Notes: generated by a model from the letters alone, not told the origin. 64,000 nt of DNA from Litsea cubeba (GCA_012931725.1 CM022948.1:44542018-44606017), one strand, 5' to 3'; counted from the first letter of the stretch, positions 1 through 11,503 are shown. Numbers and translations: made by a program.

Positions 1-1645
1 GGAAAAACATGCCAAGCATTCCTATCCAATCATGGATACATATAAATATTTGTTTGATTGATAATGCAGTTGGATTTCAAGTATGTGTGGTTCCCAATTG
101 TGATGGTGTCAAATTATTACTTTCTTTAGGTTAGACAACTGTACTTGCTACATTTTTAAAGAGGAAAAAATCACTGAAAATAGAAAGCATGGATCCTATG
201 CTTCACAAGTAAAAATTTTCATCCTCAAATCAAAGAGTGGGCTACTTCTACTTTGTTATTTGGAATCCAGTTTGTAAATTCCATTGAGATGTTATCTTAA
301 TTCAAAACCAATGTACTATGAATCCATATAACCCAACAAAAAATGAACAAATAGCAGCGCTCAACTTCGGTGCAGCCATTTCTAAATGGGCAAACTAGAA
401 CGCGTGAATGAGATTGCATTTTATTGAAAATACAGAGTTAGAAGGAGATTGCAACGTTGCTCCCTTCCAAATGATCAAAACCCATCACAACACAATAAAT
501 CCCACTGCAAATTTTTAGTACAAATACTCCTAGGGCACAAATACGACGACGAACAGAAACATACCTCCGTTTGCGTCACCCTATAGGATAATGTTGCGAA
601 AAGTCTGGAAGATTGATACCCTGGGACCACCGTCTAGGGCCACCATTTAGAAGAGAGAAGACGACAACGATGATGAAAGGGAAAGGGAAAGGGGAAAAGA
701 GGAAAAGGAGATAGAGACGATGCGAGTTGGTGGGGATACGAAATGCGCAGTAATAGTCGATATCGACTATTGCGCTAAAAGACCAAAAAAAAAAAAAAAG
801 GGAAACGATGAATTGGGGCCCAATCAGTGTGGTCTTCTTTACTAGGGCCAATTGCAATAATACCCTATTTATGAGGGTTTTTACCGTTAAAACCTCTTTA
901 TAAATATATAAATCAAATTTTTTAACAAAAGCATCAAAAATACTTTCACGATTCTTTGCGTCTTTGTCTTCATCCAAACAAATGCATATACGCCAAAACA
1001 AAAATAATGGAGTTATTTTGAAAGTTGTAAGTTATTCTCATTGAATTTTCATCATACATCTAGTATGCATAATGGAACCTAACAAAACCCATTCCACCCA
1101 TCAAACTCAGAAACCATTATGGATCATATAAATTCTCCAACAATATATTTTAAAACCACAATTGGCCAATGAAAAAAATAACTTACCATCCGCCATAGAA
1201 TACAACAGAATATGGGTAGTGGAGATGATGAGGATTATGGAAATGATGAGGCTTTCATCAAACATGTGGTGAGTGCCTTTCTCTGCGATGACTGCATTAG
1301 TTGTTTGCAAGATGTACTAAAAAGGTGCCTGTGGAGGCATGGGCTTTCCACGATCCAATGCATTGTTGTTGAGAGGAACGTAGAGAATGAAAAAACATAG
1401 TGGTGGGGAAGGCGACAAGAGGAAGGCAGAGAGACAAATGGGAAGTCATCGGCTTGGAATGTTAGAGAGGAGAGGAATGATTTTGGAATCTGAAGTTAAT
1501 GTAGTGTACAGAGGCATTTGAGAGGGCAAGATTCTGCTTTTCACAACGGAGAAGGTGAGGGGTCAGGAAGAAAATGAAGGGAAGAGTGAGGCACTTGCGG
1601 AAACGGTTTTTGAGAGTTTAAAGGGAAGGGTGAAAGTAAAAAGAA
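1..1645. other. Intergenic stretch with no supportable gene
   Basis: No reading frame here resembles a known protein. There is an A-run near 784-799. On the minus strand a pyrimidine-rich stretch (about 600-760) is followed by a good splice donor (GTATGT, whose GT is plus-strand AC at 563-564). This could be the 5' exon of a gene running left out of the window, but the only frame starting in it closes at a stop before the donor, so nothing firmer can be said. Confidence 0.4.
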
Positions 1646-1901
1646 GGGGATTTTAGTGAAAAAATCCCAAAATATAGCTATATATCCCGAAAGGTCTTTG
1701 CAATTTGTATATCACTAATGAGGTCCTTTCGCCATTTTTTTATATTTTTTATGAGTGACGATAGCGTCACCATGGGTGACGCATGGGCGCCGCTAGCGTC
1801 GCTCATCGCACCCCATGCGTCGCTCGTCACACCTTCTTCCCTTCTTTTCTTTTCCTTTCTTTCTCTTCTACCTCCTCCTTTTCTTTCTCTTGTAACATGA
1901 G
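1646..1901 (+). repeat. Left terminal inverted repeat of MULE-1
   Basis: About 256 bp, complementary to 2419-2691. It includes a pyrimidine-rich inner end (CTTTCTTTCTCTTCT type). The two arms differ by small indels, for example an extra GCATGGGCGC segment near 1780 in this arm. Confidence 0.8.
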
Positions 1902-2418
1902 TTAATCGCCACAAACATTGTCTTCTTGCAATCTCCACAAATACCTTTTTCAAGAATTTTATTTCACTCCCTTGCTCCACTCCATTGCAAACAAATAAAC
2001 ATGATTGTTGATGGATGAGTTTGCCATTGGATGCACATTGTACGACAGCTTCAAACATCTATGCATTCATTCCATAATTGAAGGCCAGCCATGTGCTCTT
2101 GGCATGAACTTGGGAAGCAGGAAGGGAACTTTCGAATATGGGACAGGAAGTCAAAACGGTCCCCAACTCTGTAAAGCATGCAGTTAAAGGATCCTGGATT
2201 TTAGTAATCCTCAACAAACAGATCCACTGCGTTATTCGCCATTAACGTCCAACCTATTGGCCTAAGTCAGATTGGGGACGTTTGTGAGTTTCATTTGTTT
2301 AAAAAGATTAATGGCTTCATTTATCAGTTTGTGAGTTTCATTTGTACAAAATGAGTTCATGTTAACTTCTCTATGTAGACATGAATCCATCTCCCTTGAT
2401 CCAAAGCTACTAGATTAG

Positions 2419-2691
2419 CTCATGTTGCAAGAGAAAGAAAGAAAGGAAAAGAAAGAGGAGGAGGAAGAAGAGAAAGAAAGGAAAAGAAAAGAAGGGAATA
2501 AGGTGTGACGAGCGACGCATGGGGTGCGATGAGCGACGCTAGCGTCGCCCATGGTGACGCTATCGTCACTCATAAAAAAGTATAAAAAAAAATATAAAAA
2601 ATTGGCGAAAGGACCTCATTAGTGATATACAAATTGCGAGGACCTTTCGGGATATATAGCTATATTTCAGAGTTTTTTCAGTAAAATCCCC
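2419..2691 (-). repeat. Right terminal inverted repeat of MULE-1
   Basis: About 273 bp, the inverted partner of 1646-1901. Its inner edge is the CTCATGTTGCAAG block, matching CTTGTAACATGAG at 1889-1901 of the left arm. Confidence 0.8.
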
Positions 2692-2736
2692 TAAAAAGAG
2701 TAACGGTTTTAATAGTTAAAAGGCAAGTGGGAGTTA

Positions 2737-3570
2737 TCTATATATATATAAGAATGTATCTATATCTCTATAAGAATGTATTCTCCATGGGATTTGGATT
2801 TTTGGTTATTATTTTCCATTCGCCTTTACCCTTTTGTATTTTAAAGAGACTTTTGTCCAGTTTTTCTTTCCAACCTTTGATTTATTTATTTTGTTTTTTT
2901 TTTTTTTGTTCTTTTCCCTTGCATTAGGCATCTTTCAAGCTTCATATTATAGAAACTTAATGTATTTTCTTAACAGTATATAGAATAGAAGGCAATGGCT
3001 AGGAGAGAAAATGCAACACATGTGGGCAATTAAGACGAAAATTTACAAGTATCACCCTTTGGTGTATCTTCTATCTTAGTCAAGTGATCCAACACTTAAT
3101 GAACAAGATTTTTTGAAAAAAAAAATTGAAAAAGAGTGCTCCAAAGTTATCTAATTATACCCTTGCAAACCTAGATTATTGTGTTTCTTGCTTTCAATGA
3201 TCCACAACTTTAAACTGCAATTAAATTGCAATCCATCAAACTAGATATCCATGATATATAATATGAAATTCTGACAATAGGAAATCGCAAATTAGGGTCA
3301 CATTGGTTTTGTATTACGTACATCAGTTCTGCATGCTGACTAAACACTTATTTATTTACTTTTTATCATTATTTTTATTGTCCCACCGCACACACTGCAC
3401 CTGCTCTCTCCGCCCTCTTCCCTCTCTCTCCCTTCCTCTCCACCTCTCTGCCCTCCATTACCCTCCTCTCTCTCGCTCCCTCTCCCTCTCCCTTCCCTCT
3501 CCCTCTCCCTCAGCTCTCTTTCTCTACTTTCTGCTTCTTCCTATGCTCTTCTCATCCCTGTTTTATCTCT

Positions 3571-3652
<82 letters not shown>

Positions 3653-3996
3653 TCCTCCTAGCCTTCGCACCCACACTAGCCTGCGGCCCCCTTCACCTGC
3701 ACACATGCTATCTTCTCCATCTCCTTCTTTCTCCCTCATTCTTTTTCTTTCTTTCTTTTTCTTTTCTTTTCTCCTTCCTCTCCTTTCTTCTTCCCTGTCA
3801 CTACTTCACCTACCTGCCTGTACATTGTCACCACCATCACTGCACTCTCCCTGCACACCCCACACCCGTGCACCCACCTGTACAGCAGCACCTCCCTCAT
3901 CCATCCAGCAAATTGTAATTTTGAAATATACATGTAAATATTCTCATTTTGTATATACATGGTGCGTCGTGGCTTCAGGCACGGGCAATGTACTAG
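2737..3996 (+). mobile_element. Non-autonomous Helitron A
   Basis: The 5' end begins TCTATATATATATAAGAATG right after an A (A|TC at 2736/2737). A second, equally good 5' end of the same type lies at 2759, so the start is uncertain by 22 bp. The 3' end is CTAG at 3993-3996 followed by T, preceded by a GTGC...GCAC inverted repeat and GGGCAATGTA. No target duplication is expected for insertion between A and T. About 150 bp at the 3' end reappears inverted at 6425-6577, confirming a family end. The interior has a long pyrimidine tract and (CT)n and no RepHel coding sequence, so the copy is non-autonomous. Confidence 0.65.
3380..3830 (+). repeat. Pyrimidine tract with (TC)n microsatellite
   Basis: Almost pure C/T for about 450 bp, with an uninterrupted (TC)n from about 3587 to 3648. 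The long Ser/Leu/Pro reading frame across it is a product of composition, not a gene. Confidence 0.9.
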
Positions 3997-3998
3997 TA

Positions 3999-6306
3999 TC
4001 TCTATAATCTATATCTCTATAAGAATGTATCCTCCCTATGTTTAACCACAGGCCTCCAAATTTTCAACCCTCACTACCTAACATACATTAGGCCAGCTGT
4101 TAGTATCTCCTCTCTCCACTCTCCTCTCTCTAAACTAACTGACCAATAACTTCCTTCAAAAAATAAATAATGTCCCGCTACGTTAATTGAACTGCTGCTC
4201 CGAATACACGAGATATTGGAAAAAAAAAGGATATTGGATATTGGCTCCAGCCCAAGTGTATTACAATCAAAAGGGTGGGTTGATCTTGATCGATATTTGG
4301 ATTAAGGGTGGGCCAATTTCAATGCGATCAAATTATACTTGATGTAGATTTGAAGCCTTTAGAAGTTAATTTCTTTTTAATTTTTTTCCAATTTAGATCT
4401 TCTGGAAGATAACGGTGTTTGAATGGATGTGATTGAACATAAGTGGGCCCGCAATGTTGAATATAGGTGGGCCTTCTGTGTTTAGAAACAAGTTTAGGAC
4501 TTGAGACAAACATGCTTCCCAATACCAATTGATATTCTTTCCAAGAGAAAAATATGGGCCTGTACACATTTTGGAAAAATTAAAATAACTAAGATGGAGT
4601 GATGACCTGTTGACTTGCTAAATGGTGACCCGATGACCTGACTTGATTAGGATTATAGGACTAATCAGTCATTTGAATCATCTTATTTTGGCCCTACTTG
4701 AATGCATTAAAAACTAAAAGTCTTAGTAAGGTTTTGTGTTTTGCTATTAGGTTCTGTGAACCTCTCTGCATGTGCATCTCATCTATATCAAGTTAATTGT
4801 TTTTTTTTTTTTCATTCTTCACATAATAAGGTAATCTATGCTACTATTACATACAAGAATATCATAATACAAGATAAGGCATTGATTTTCTTTTAATTTC
4901 CAAATCTACTATTAATTATCATCAGACCAGCAAAGCTCTAAGAAAAATAGGACCTCACACCTCATACTAGAAGTTGGAGAAAGGCTGGATTTGTGTTCCT
5001 ATTTGCAAAAATAGGAGCAACAAATAAATCATCTTCATTGAATAAGGTGATCTTTTCTGCTACTTCATACAAGAATATCAAAATATTATAATACAATATG
5101 AGGCGTTGATTTTTTATTTTTTTAATTTCAATATCTACTATCCTTTGTTGTATCTTTCTTACTGTATATTATTAAAATTTTCATTTCATGCTTATGTTTA
5201 AGAAATATATAAATTTATTAAATGACATAGGATTTATTGCCTTTCCAAATAGAACAACTTAAGGAATTGGGTACTGGGCCTAACTGCAGGCCTATGATTA
5301 ATTAGAGACTCAAGCATGATATTAGGCCCATTAATTTATATTTTGAAATTCTTGGATTTAATGTATTTCCAAATAAAAAAAACTTAAGGAATTGGGTACT
5401 GGGTCTAACTGCAAGCCTGTGATTAATTAGATACCCAAGCATGAAATTAGGCCCACTAATTTATATTTTGAAATTCTTTATTTAATATATTTTTCCTATG
5501 AAATAAAAAATTATTGAGCTATATTAAAAACTAAGCTGCAGATGTGGAAAAATATACAAAAAAACACCAATATCCAGAAATATGTACTGGGGCTTGTAGT
5601 GAACAAATTTAAACTGAAGTTAGGGATTTAGGTAGATAATTACGCGTGATTTTCTTAAACTATATTAAAATTTAAAAAATTAAAAAAATAATAATAAAAA
5701 GATATATTACAAAATATTGACAAAATGAATATTAATGTTGATTAATATGTTAGCATCACCAAAGGCGAACAAACAGAATAAATATATTAAAAAAAGGCAA
5801 AAACCAAAATGAAATAATTATTGTTCATAAAATAAAAATGAAAAACGAAAATAAATAATAATAATAATAAAACCCTTTGCATTTGGTGGTACCGTTGTCC
5901 GTGCATAGCACGGGGTTTTATATGCCTATAGGTCAACCGCGAAGCACTTGAAAGATGGAGTTTCGGATACCAGGCATGAATATTTTGTTTGATATTATAT
6001 GTGTCCTAATTTGTACATATTATGGATTTCTGGAGGTTTATGTAACCGTTTCATTATTTGAATTCAGTGTATTTTAATTTTTAAAATTAAAAGGATGTGT
6101 ATATTGCGAACCCCGTGTTATTCAAATTAAAACTACTTGCTTTATTATTTTGATTTATTGTTAATGTGTCTTTTATTAAGTTTTTTTATAAATATTGGAT
6201 TGGCAATCAGATTTAAGGACTCATAAGTTCAATAATTAAAAATATATCGTATTAGCCTTCGCATTTGGTGGTACCGTTGTCCGTGCATAGCACGGGGTTT
6301 TACTAG
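3999..6306 (+). mobile_element. Non-autonomous Helitron B, abutting Helitron A
   Basis: The 5' end TCTCTATAATCTATATC starts at 3999 (A|TC). The 3' end is CTAG at 6303-6306 followed by T, with hairpin CCGTGC-ATA-GCACGG at 6281-6295 about 7 bp upstream. Only TA separates it from the CTAG of Helitron A. An earlier copy of the same 3' hairpin lies at 5899-5913 but lacks the terminal CTAG. The 3' 390 bp is repeated inverted at 7170-7566. The interior is A+T-rich and noncoding, with a 125-bp tandem duplication (about 5242-5491) and a looser repeat (4830-4910 against 5056-5150). No RepHel gene is present. Confidence 0.7.
5242..5491. repeat. Tandem duplication, 125-bp unit, two copies
   Basis: The block containing AACTTAAGGAATTGGGTACT occurs at 5256 and again at 5381, with the flanking GATTAATTAGA and TTAGGCCCA segments in the same order. 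The copies differ at scattered positions. Confidence 0.8.
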
Positions 6307-6424
6307 TTAAAATGAACTCAAAGAGGCATTTGATAGGGTCAATTATGCGGAAATGGTAAAAATCAAATTGAAATGAAGCCTGATTTCTCAATTAGAATCC
6401 AGTTCTCTTTATTATATAATAATA

Positions 6425-6590
6425 CTAGTACATTGCCCGTGCCCCGCACCACGTATATACAAAATCAAAATATTTACATGTATATTTCAAAATTACAATT
6501 TGCTGGATGGATGAGGGAGGTGCTGGTGTATAGGTGGGTCCACGGGTGTGGGGTGTGCATTGATTGTTGGATCACTTGACTGCAACATTA
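6425..6590 (-). mobile_element. 3' terminal segment of Helitron D (family of A, inverted)
   Basis: Read on the minus strand this ends GGGCAATGTACTAG followed by T (CTAG at 6425-6428). Just upstream is a clean GTGC-GGG-GCAC hairpin, which in Helitron A is interrupted by about 10 extra bases. About 150 bp matches the 3' end of Helitron A. The 5' end of this copy was not found. It may extend to about 7169, where another Helitron end begins. Confidence 0.6.
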
Positions 6591-6655
6591 TCTTGGTAGG
6601 GAGTCTAAATCAGAGACGATAAGAGAGAGAGACTAAATGGAGGAATCAATTTTAC

Positions 6656-6791
6656 CTATCTTGCCCTTGGAAGAAAGGCTGCAGAATGAAGAATCCCCAC
6701 TGGGAATAGACGCATGGGTTGAGTTTTCTTGGCTTGTTTCCCCACCACTCAAATCTGATGGCTTATCATCTTCACATTTCTCAATTGAGTC
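6656..6791 (-). pseudogene. Exon-like fragment inside Helitron D, unknown gene
   Basis: On the minus strand a 136-nt open segment lies between an acceptor (TTTGTTTAG then GACTC, boundary at 6791/6792) and a donor (GATAG then GTAAAA, boundary at 6656/6655). In one frame it reads as a polar, Ser/Glu/Asp-rich peptide with no stop, beginning DSIEKCEDDKPSD. I do not recognise the family. With the fragment at 7041-7099 it looks like captured exons of a host gene carried by the Helitron. This is inference from splice signals and the open frame. Confidence 0.35.
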
Positions 6792-7040
6792 CTAAACAAA
6801 GATAAAAACTGAAATTACTATGACCCCAAAAAGGAAAAACAATCAACAATTAAACCCAACAACAAAGAAATCACATATCAACCAACCCCTTGGCAATCGT
6901 ATGAAGTTACAGGAAGATTTTCATAGTTCTCTCTCAATGCCTCTTTCTTTGCAAATGTATATCATAATTTAAAAAAAAAATACTCTCAGAGTAAAGAAGT
7001 CCTTGAAAAAATAAAAAAGGGAGAGAGAGAGATAGATTAC

Positions 7041-7099
7041 CTTCAGTTCTTCCAAAGCCTGAGGAATACTATCAATATCTTTCCAAGAATACCAACTCT
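7041..7099 (-). pseudogene. Exon-like fragment upstream of the previous one, same possible gene
   Basis: The minus-strand frame ends ...SWYSWKDIDSIPQALEELK at a donor (AAG then GTAATC; GT is plus-strand AC at 7039-7040). Phase and spacing are compatible with splicing to 6791, the intron being 6792-7040. The 5' limit is unclear. Unrecognised gene. Confidence 0.3.
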
Positions 7100-7169
7100 T
7101 TATATTTAATGGAAAATCACCATAGTAGGATCTTGATTACTTGTTGACTGGGCCCCATCTGTCCCATCT

Positions 7170-7566
7170 CTAGTAAAACCCGTGCTATGCACGGACAACG
7201 GAATCATCAAATGCACAGGCTAATACGATATATTTTTAATAATTTTTTAATTATTGTACTTGCGTGTCCTTAAACCTGGTTGATAATTCAATAATTAGAA
7301 AACACTTAATGAAAGAGACATTAACAATAAAATAAAATAATAAAGCAAGTAGTTTCAATTTGAATAACACGGGGTTCACAATATACACATCCTTTTCATT
7401 TTAAAAATTAAAAGATACTGAATTCTAATAATGAAACGGTTAGACTTATATCCAGAAATCCAAAATATGTACAAATTAGGACATACAATATCAAACAGAA
7501 TATTCATGTCTAGTATTCGAAACTCCATCTTTCAATTGCTTCACTGTTAACCTGTAGGCATATAAA
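7170..7566 (-). mobile_element. 3' terminal segment of Helitron C (family of B, inverted)
   Basis: CTAG at 7170-7173 and the hairpin CCGTGC-ATA-GCACGG are read on the minus strand. The following roughly 390 bp is the reverse complement of 5918-6306 with about 80-90% identity by eye. The base after CTAG on the minus strand is A rather than the usual T. The 5' end was not located; the element may include the broken reading frame at 7677-8303. Confidence 0.6.
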
Positions 7567-7676
7567 AATTATTTTAATAATTAATAAAGTATAATGTAAA
7601 TGGTAATTAATCAATTGAAACTATCACAGGAGTCATCATAATAGGATATTTTTACCTGGAATATGGAGACCGTCTT

Positions 7677-8303
7677 TCAAATGATGTTGTTGTTGCTCTT
7701 AATCCCATCCTCTAAATCTTTTAAAACCTTTATTGTTATAAGGTCTAACTCAATATCTTCCAATATCTCTCCTAATTCCCTCATGTCCACAAAATTAGTC
7801 TTGATTTTAGCATGAATGTCCTTTACCGGCCAAGGAGGTGGTAGATTGCTTACTATGAAACGTACCAGATCTGCAATATTTGTTTCAAACCCTCTCCTTT
7901 TGATATCGTAATACAACCTTTCCTTGATTAGCAAATGTTCCCTGACACCCATTCCTTCAACCATTTTCTCTCTCTTGAACTATATCCATAAGGGATGAAT
8001 ATACTTTTCAAACAATTCTAAAAGGTCAACAAACTCCATTGCATGCCATGGTCGCAAAATATCAAATATCCTACTTTTTGCAGCATCCCAAGCTGGTGGC
8101 AAATTTTCAGCAATTTTTATCATTATATATCTTTCAGGGATGAAGTCTCCACAGACTCTCAGCCACTAAGCTAGTTGTATTTTTCGAGTTCCATGCTTTG
8201 CTATTAGGGTGTCATTTTCAAATCGTTTATGTTCAAACTCATTTGTCCATTCCCTAACACGCAGAGAGTCTTTGCCACGACAATATTCGAGAGGTTGACT
8301 CAT
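7677..8303 (-). pseudogene. Broken reading frame of unknown family
   Basis: A single minus-strand frame of 209 codons runs from ATG (8301-8303) to the stop at 7677, interrupted by two TAG codons at 8166-8168 and 7980-7982. Otherwise it is open and has protein-like composition: segments such as DFIPERYIMIKIAENLPPAW, FVDLLELFEKYIHPLW and SNLPPPWPVKDIHAKIKTNF are amphipathic and not repetitive. I do not recognise the family. It lies next to a Helitron 3' end and may be captured. It could instead be an old host pseudogene. Confidence 0.4.
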
Positions 8304-8470
8304 CTTATCTGGGTTATATTTTTATGATCAGAATTATAAATTGTAATTTAAATGAAAGCAACAACAGATCAATCAAATTAGTAATAACATATCAAGCAAT
8401 TTAATAACTTGGCACACATTATAAAAAGATTGTAAAATAAAACATAACGACAAATTAGCAAATACCTTAG

Positions 8471-8781
8471 TGATCAATCTGAGTCTAGCTGGTTTCATAC
8501 TGCAAATACCTTACTGGACTCAATGGCCCAATCCGTACTTGACTCTAAGTTTGCATCATACCAACTGTTTGAATCATTAAACCGTGAACTACACTTATAC
8601 AAATTGTGAACCCTTACAAAATACACAAACATGGTCTAAGCATTCTGCAATGCACCATAATATTTGTCTTGGCCAAATTATTTTTTTTTTTTACAAAGCT
8701 AAGGATTCTCATGGGCCTGGCTATCTTAGGCCCAAATCCAGCCCTTCCCACATCGGGCTATTGACCCTTTTCAGGCCTAAA
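8471..8781 (+). repeat. Short first copy of a local repeat family
   Basis: About 310 bp starting TGATCAATCTGAGTCTAGCT. The same block begins again at 8782 and at about 10017, including the shared stretch from GGTTTCATACTGCAAATACC to AAGCATTCTGCAATGCACCA. It is followed by a shortened version of the region that is longer in the other two copies. No coding content. Confidence 0.75.
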
Positions 8782-9790
8782 TGATCTGTCTGACTCTAGA
8801 AGGTTTCATACTGCAAATACCTTACTGGACTCAATGGCCCAATCCGTACTTGACTCTAAGTTTGCATCATACCAACTGTTTGAATCATTAAACCGTGAAC
8901 TACACTTGTACAAATTGTGAACCCTTACAAAATACACAAACATGGTCTAAGCATTCTGCAATGCACCATAATCTTTGTCTTAGCCAAATTGAGATTTTTT
9001 TTATAAAGTTAAGGATTCTCATGGGACTGGCTATATTAGGTCCAAATACAGCCCTTCCCACATCGTGCTTTGAAATGTCTTTCACAAAGTTAAGGGTGCT
9101 CATGAGCCGGGCTATATCAAACCCAAATCCAGCCCTGCCCACACCGTTCTATTTTTTTTGTAAGCCACTTTTTTATTTTAAGACTATTTTTGGCTCCATT
9201 AGGTAAATGGGCCAAGTCTTGTATACTGGATGCTTAGAGGAGCACCTTTATCAGGCATTTTAAGCACAAAGACCATATTTTTTTTCAAATATACTGGTCT
9301 GGGGCTAAATTTTAGTCATGTGGACTGGAACTGGGCCTAACAATTAAGCAGGCTGGCCACTGGGCTTGGTCTAGCTTCCATGTGGTCTGATGTAAGCACC
9401 CCTAGGTGGAGAGTAGATGACAATTCCAGGACCATTAACCAGTTTCTGTATCACATCTTTCTTTAATGATGAATTGATGACATCTTTCATGGTCATGGCT
9501 CATCATGAATAATTTCGTCTTTGATGGGTGCCACACTAATCTATATAACCATGGGCATTCACAGGCCCATTTCCTGTCACATATGATTCCCGTAACTTTT
9601 GCAAAAATGATTATTATACAAATATATACATCCAGGTCGCATTGAATCTTGATCCTCTTAGACCATCCCTGTAAATCATTTTGCCCATCTATAAAATCTA
9701 AATTGCTCAAAATAACTCATTTTAATTGCAGCCTGACTCCCTGTCAAATTGGAGTTTTTAATTTTTATTTCAATTGTAACCAAACACTAT
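8782..9790 (+). repeat. Duplicated 1 kb segment, copy 1
   Basis: Matches 10017-11020 over its length with indels. Shared landmarks include GGAGCACCTTTATCAGGCAT, AAGCACCCCTAGGTGGAGAG and TCATATGATTCC-type segments in the same order and orientation. No LTR, TIR or coding signature was found, so the type of repeat is unknown. Confidence 0.7.
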
Positions 9791-10016
9791 TTCAAGATTA
9801 AAATAAAAGAAATTCCAATCCAAACGATGCTCCAAGGATATAAGAAGATCTAGATAAGAATTCAAAAATTAACTGCTGTCAAATACACCATGCATTTCTT
9901 GGGAAATATTTATTAATATCTTAAGAAAAGTATGATATGAGATCCATGCAGCCATTGACATTATGTCCACCAAAAACTCCACTTCAGAATCCAGTTATGG
10001 ACCATTTCAGGCCTAA

Positions 10017-11020
10017 TTGATCAGTCTGAGTCTAGCTGGTTTCATACTGCAAATACCTCACTGGACTCAATGGCCCAATCCCTACTTGACTCTAAGTACG
10101 TATCATACCAAATGTTTGAATCATTAAGTTGTGAACTACACTTGTACAAGTTGTGAACCCTTACAAAATACACAAACATGGTCTAAGCATTCTGCAATGC
10201 ACTATAATATTTGTCTTAGCCAAATTGAGATGTTTTTCACAAAGTTAAGGATTCTCATGGGCCGGGTTATCTTAGGTCCAATCCAGCCCTTCCCACATCG
10301 GGCTATGAAATGTTTTTCACAAAGTTCAGGGTGCTCATGGGCCGTCCTTTCTCAGACCCAAATCCAGCCCTGCCCACATCAGTCTCTCTTTTTTTTAAGC
10401 CATTGTCATGAGTTCAAGACTTTTGTTGGCCCCATTAGGTAAACGGGTCAGGTCTTGTCATTTGTATGCTTAGAGGAGCACCTTTATCAGGCATGTTAAG
10501 CACAAAGAACATATGTTTTTCAAATATACTGGTCTGGGGCTAACTTTTAGTCATGTGGACTGGATATGGGCCTAACAATTAAGCAGACTGGCCACCGGGC
10601 TTGGTCTAGCTTCCATGTGGTCTGATGTAAGCACCCCTAGGTGGAGAGTACGTAGATGACAATTCCAGGACCATTAACAAGTTTCTGTATCACATCTTTC
10701 TTCAAGGATGAATTGATGACATCTTTCATGGTCCGAACTTATCATGTCCCCACTGTAGGCATTCATAGGCCCATGTCCTATCACATATGATTCCCATAAT
10801 TCTTGCAAAAATGATTATTATACAAATCTATACATCTAGGTCGCATTGAATCTTGATCCTCTTAGACCATCCATGTAAATCTTTTTGCCCATTAAAAAAC
10901 CTTTTTGCAATAAAATTTAAATTGCTCAAAATCATTAATTCTTTTTGTTAATGTTTGAGCCCAATTTCATTTCAATTGCAGCCTAACTCTCTGTCAAATT
11001 GGATTTTTTAATTTTTCATG
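10017..11020 (+). repeat. Duplicated 1 kb segment, copy 2
   Basis: Second copy, offset about 1.24 kb from 8782-9790. The intervening 9790-10016 is A+T-rich unique sequence. The downstream stretch 11021-11498 shows no recognisable feature. Confidence 0.7.
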
Positions 11021-11503
11021 CCTTTTTTCTTGGTAAAAACCATGTACACAAACATGCCCTAAAACATTCAGATATGTAGCTAATCTGATTTCCTCAACTT
11101 CAGTAATAAAACAAAATTTTCATATTATCAAGTGGGTTCCCAATTTATTAGTTTAGTTGGACGAATGAACCGTTATATCCATTGTCTCCATTTAAAGCTT
11201 ATAATCTTATGAGTTATGAGCCTTACATTTTGAAGACAGTTGAAAACGCGAAGGGAAAAAAAATTAGTAATCAAATCAAAACGGATTGCGAAAATATAGA
11301 AAGAGCTCACCAGTTATCAAGATGGATGATGAATCAAAGAAAATCTGAACAAATATTAAGTTTCCTAAATCTGATCTTCAATAAAGGCAAGGACCTGTTT
11401 TGCAGGTGCATGCGTAATCAATTTGCGTTCATATAGAAGTGCAATAGGATAAGAAATAATTTAAAAAATTCGAAGAAGATTGCATCAGATATGGTGTTGT
11501 TTT

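Larger units (their letters stand above)
1646..2691. mobile_element. Non-autonomous Mutator-like element (MULE) with long TIRs
   Basis: The element is bounded by long terminal inverted repeats: left 1646-1901, right 2419-2691. Both ends read GGGGATTTTA inward, and the arms share the CGAAAGGTC and GAGGTCCTTTCGCCA stretches and the block rich in GACGC/GCGTC. Flanking 9-mers are TAAAAAGAA (1637-1645) and TAAAAAGAG (2692-2700), one mismatch, matching the 9-bp target duplication known for Mutator-like elements. The interior (1902-2418) encodes no transposase, so the element depends on one in trans. It may be captured host sequence (Pack-MULE), but I could not recognise a gene in it. TIR length, GG start and TSD length all fit; the superfamily call is inference from structure. 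Confidence 0.8.

Noticed and set aside
576..1001. 141-codon minus-strand frame
   Set aside because: Hydrophobic stretch from a CT-rich leader; no family. At best a noncoding first exon.
3303..4007. 234-codon plus-strand frame rich in Ser/Leu/Pro
   Set aside because: Produced by the CT-rich microsatellite inside Helitron A; no domain and no natural composition.
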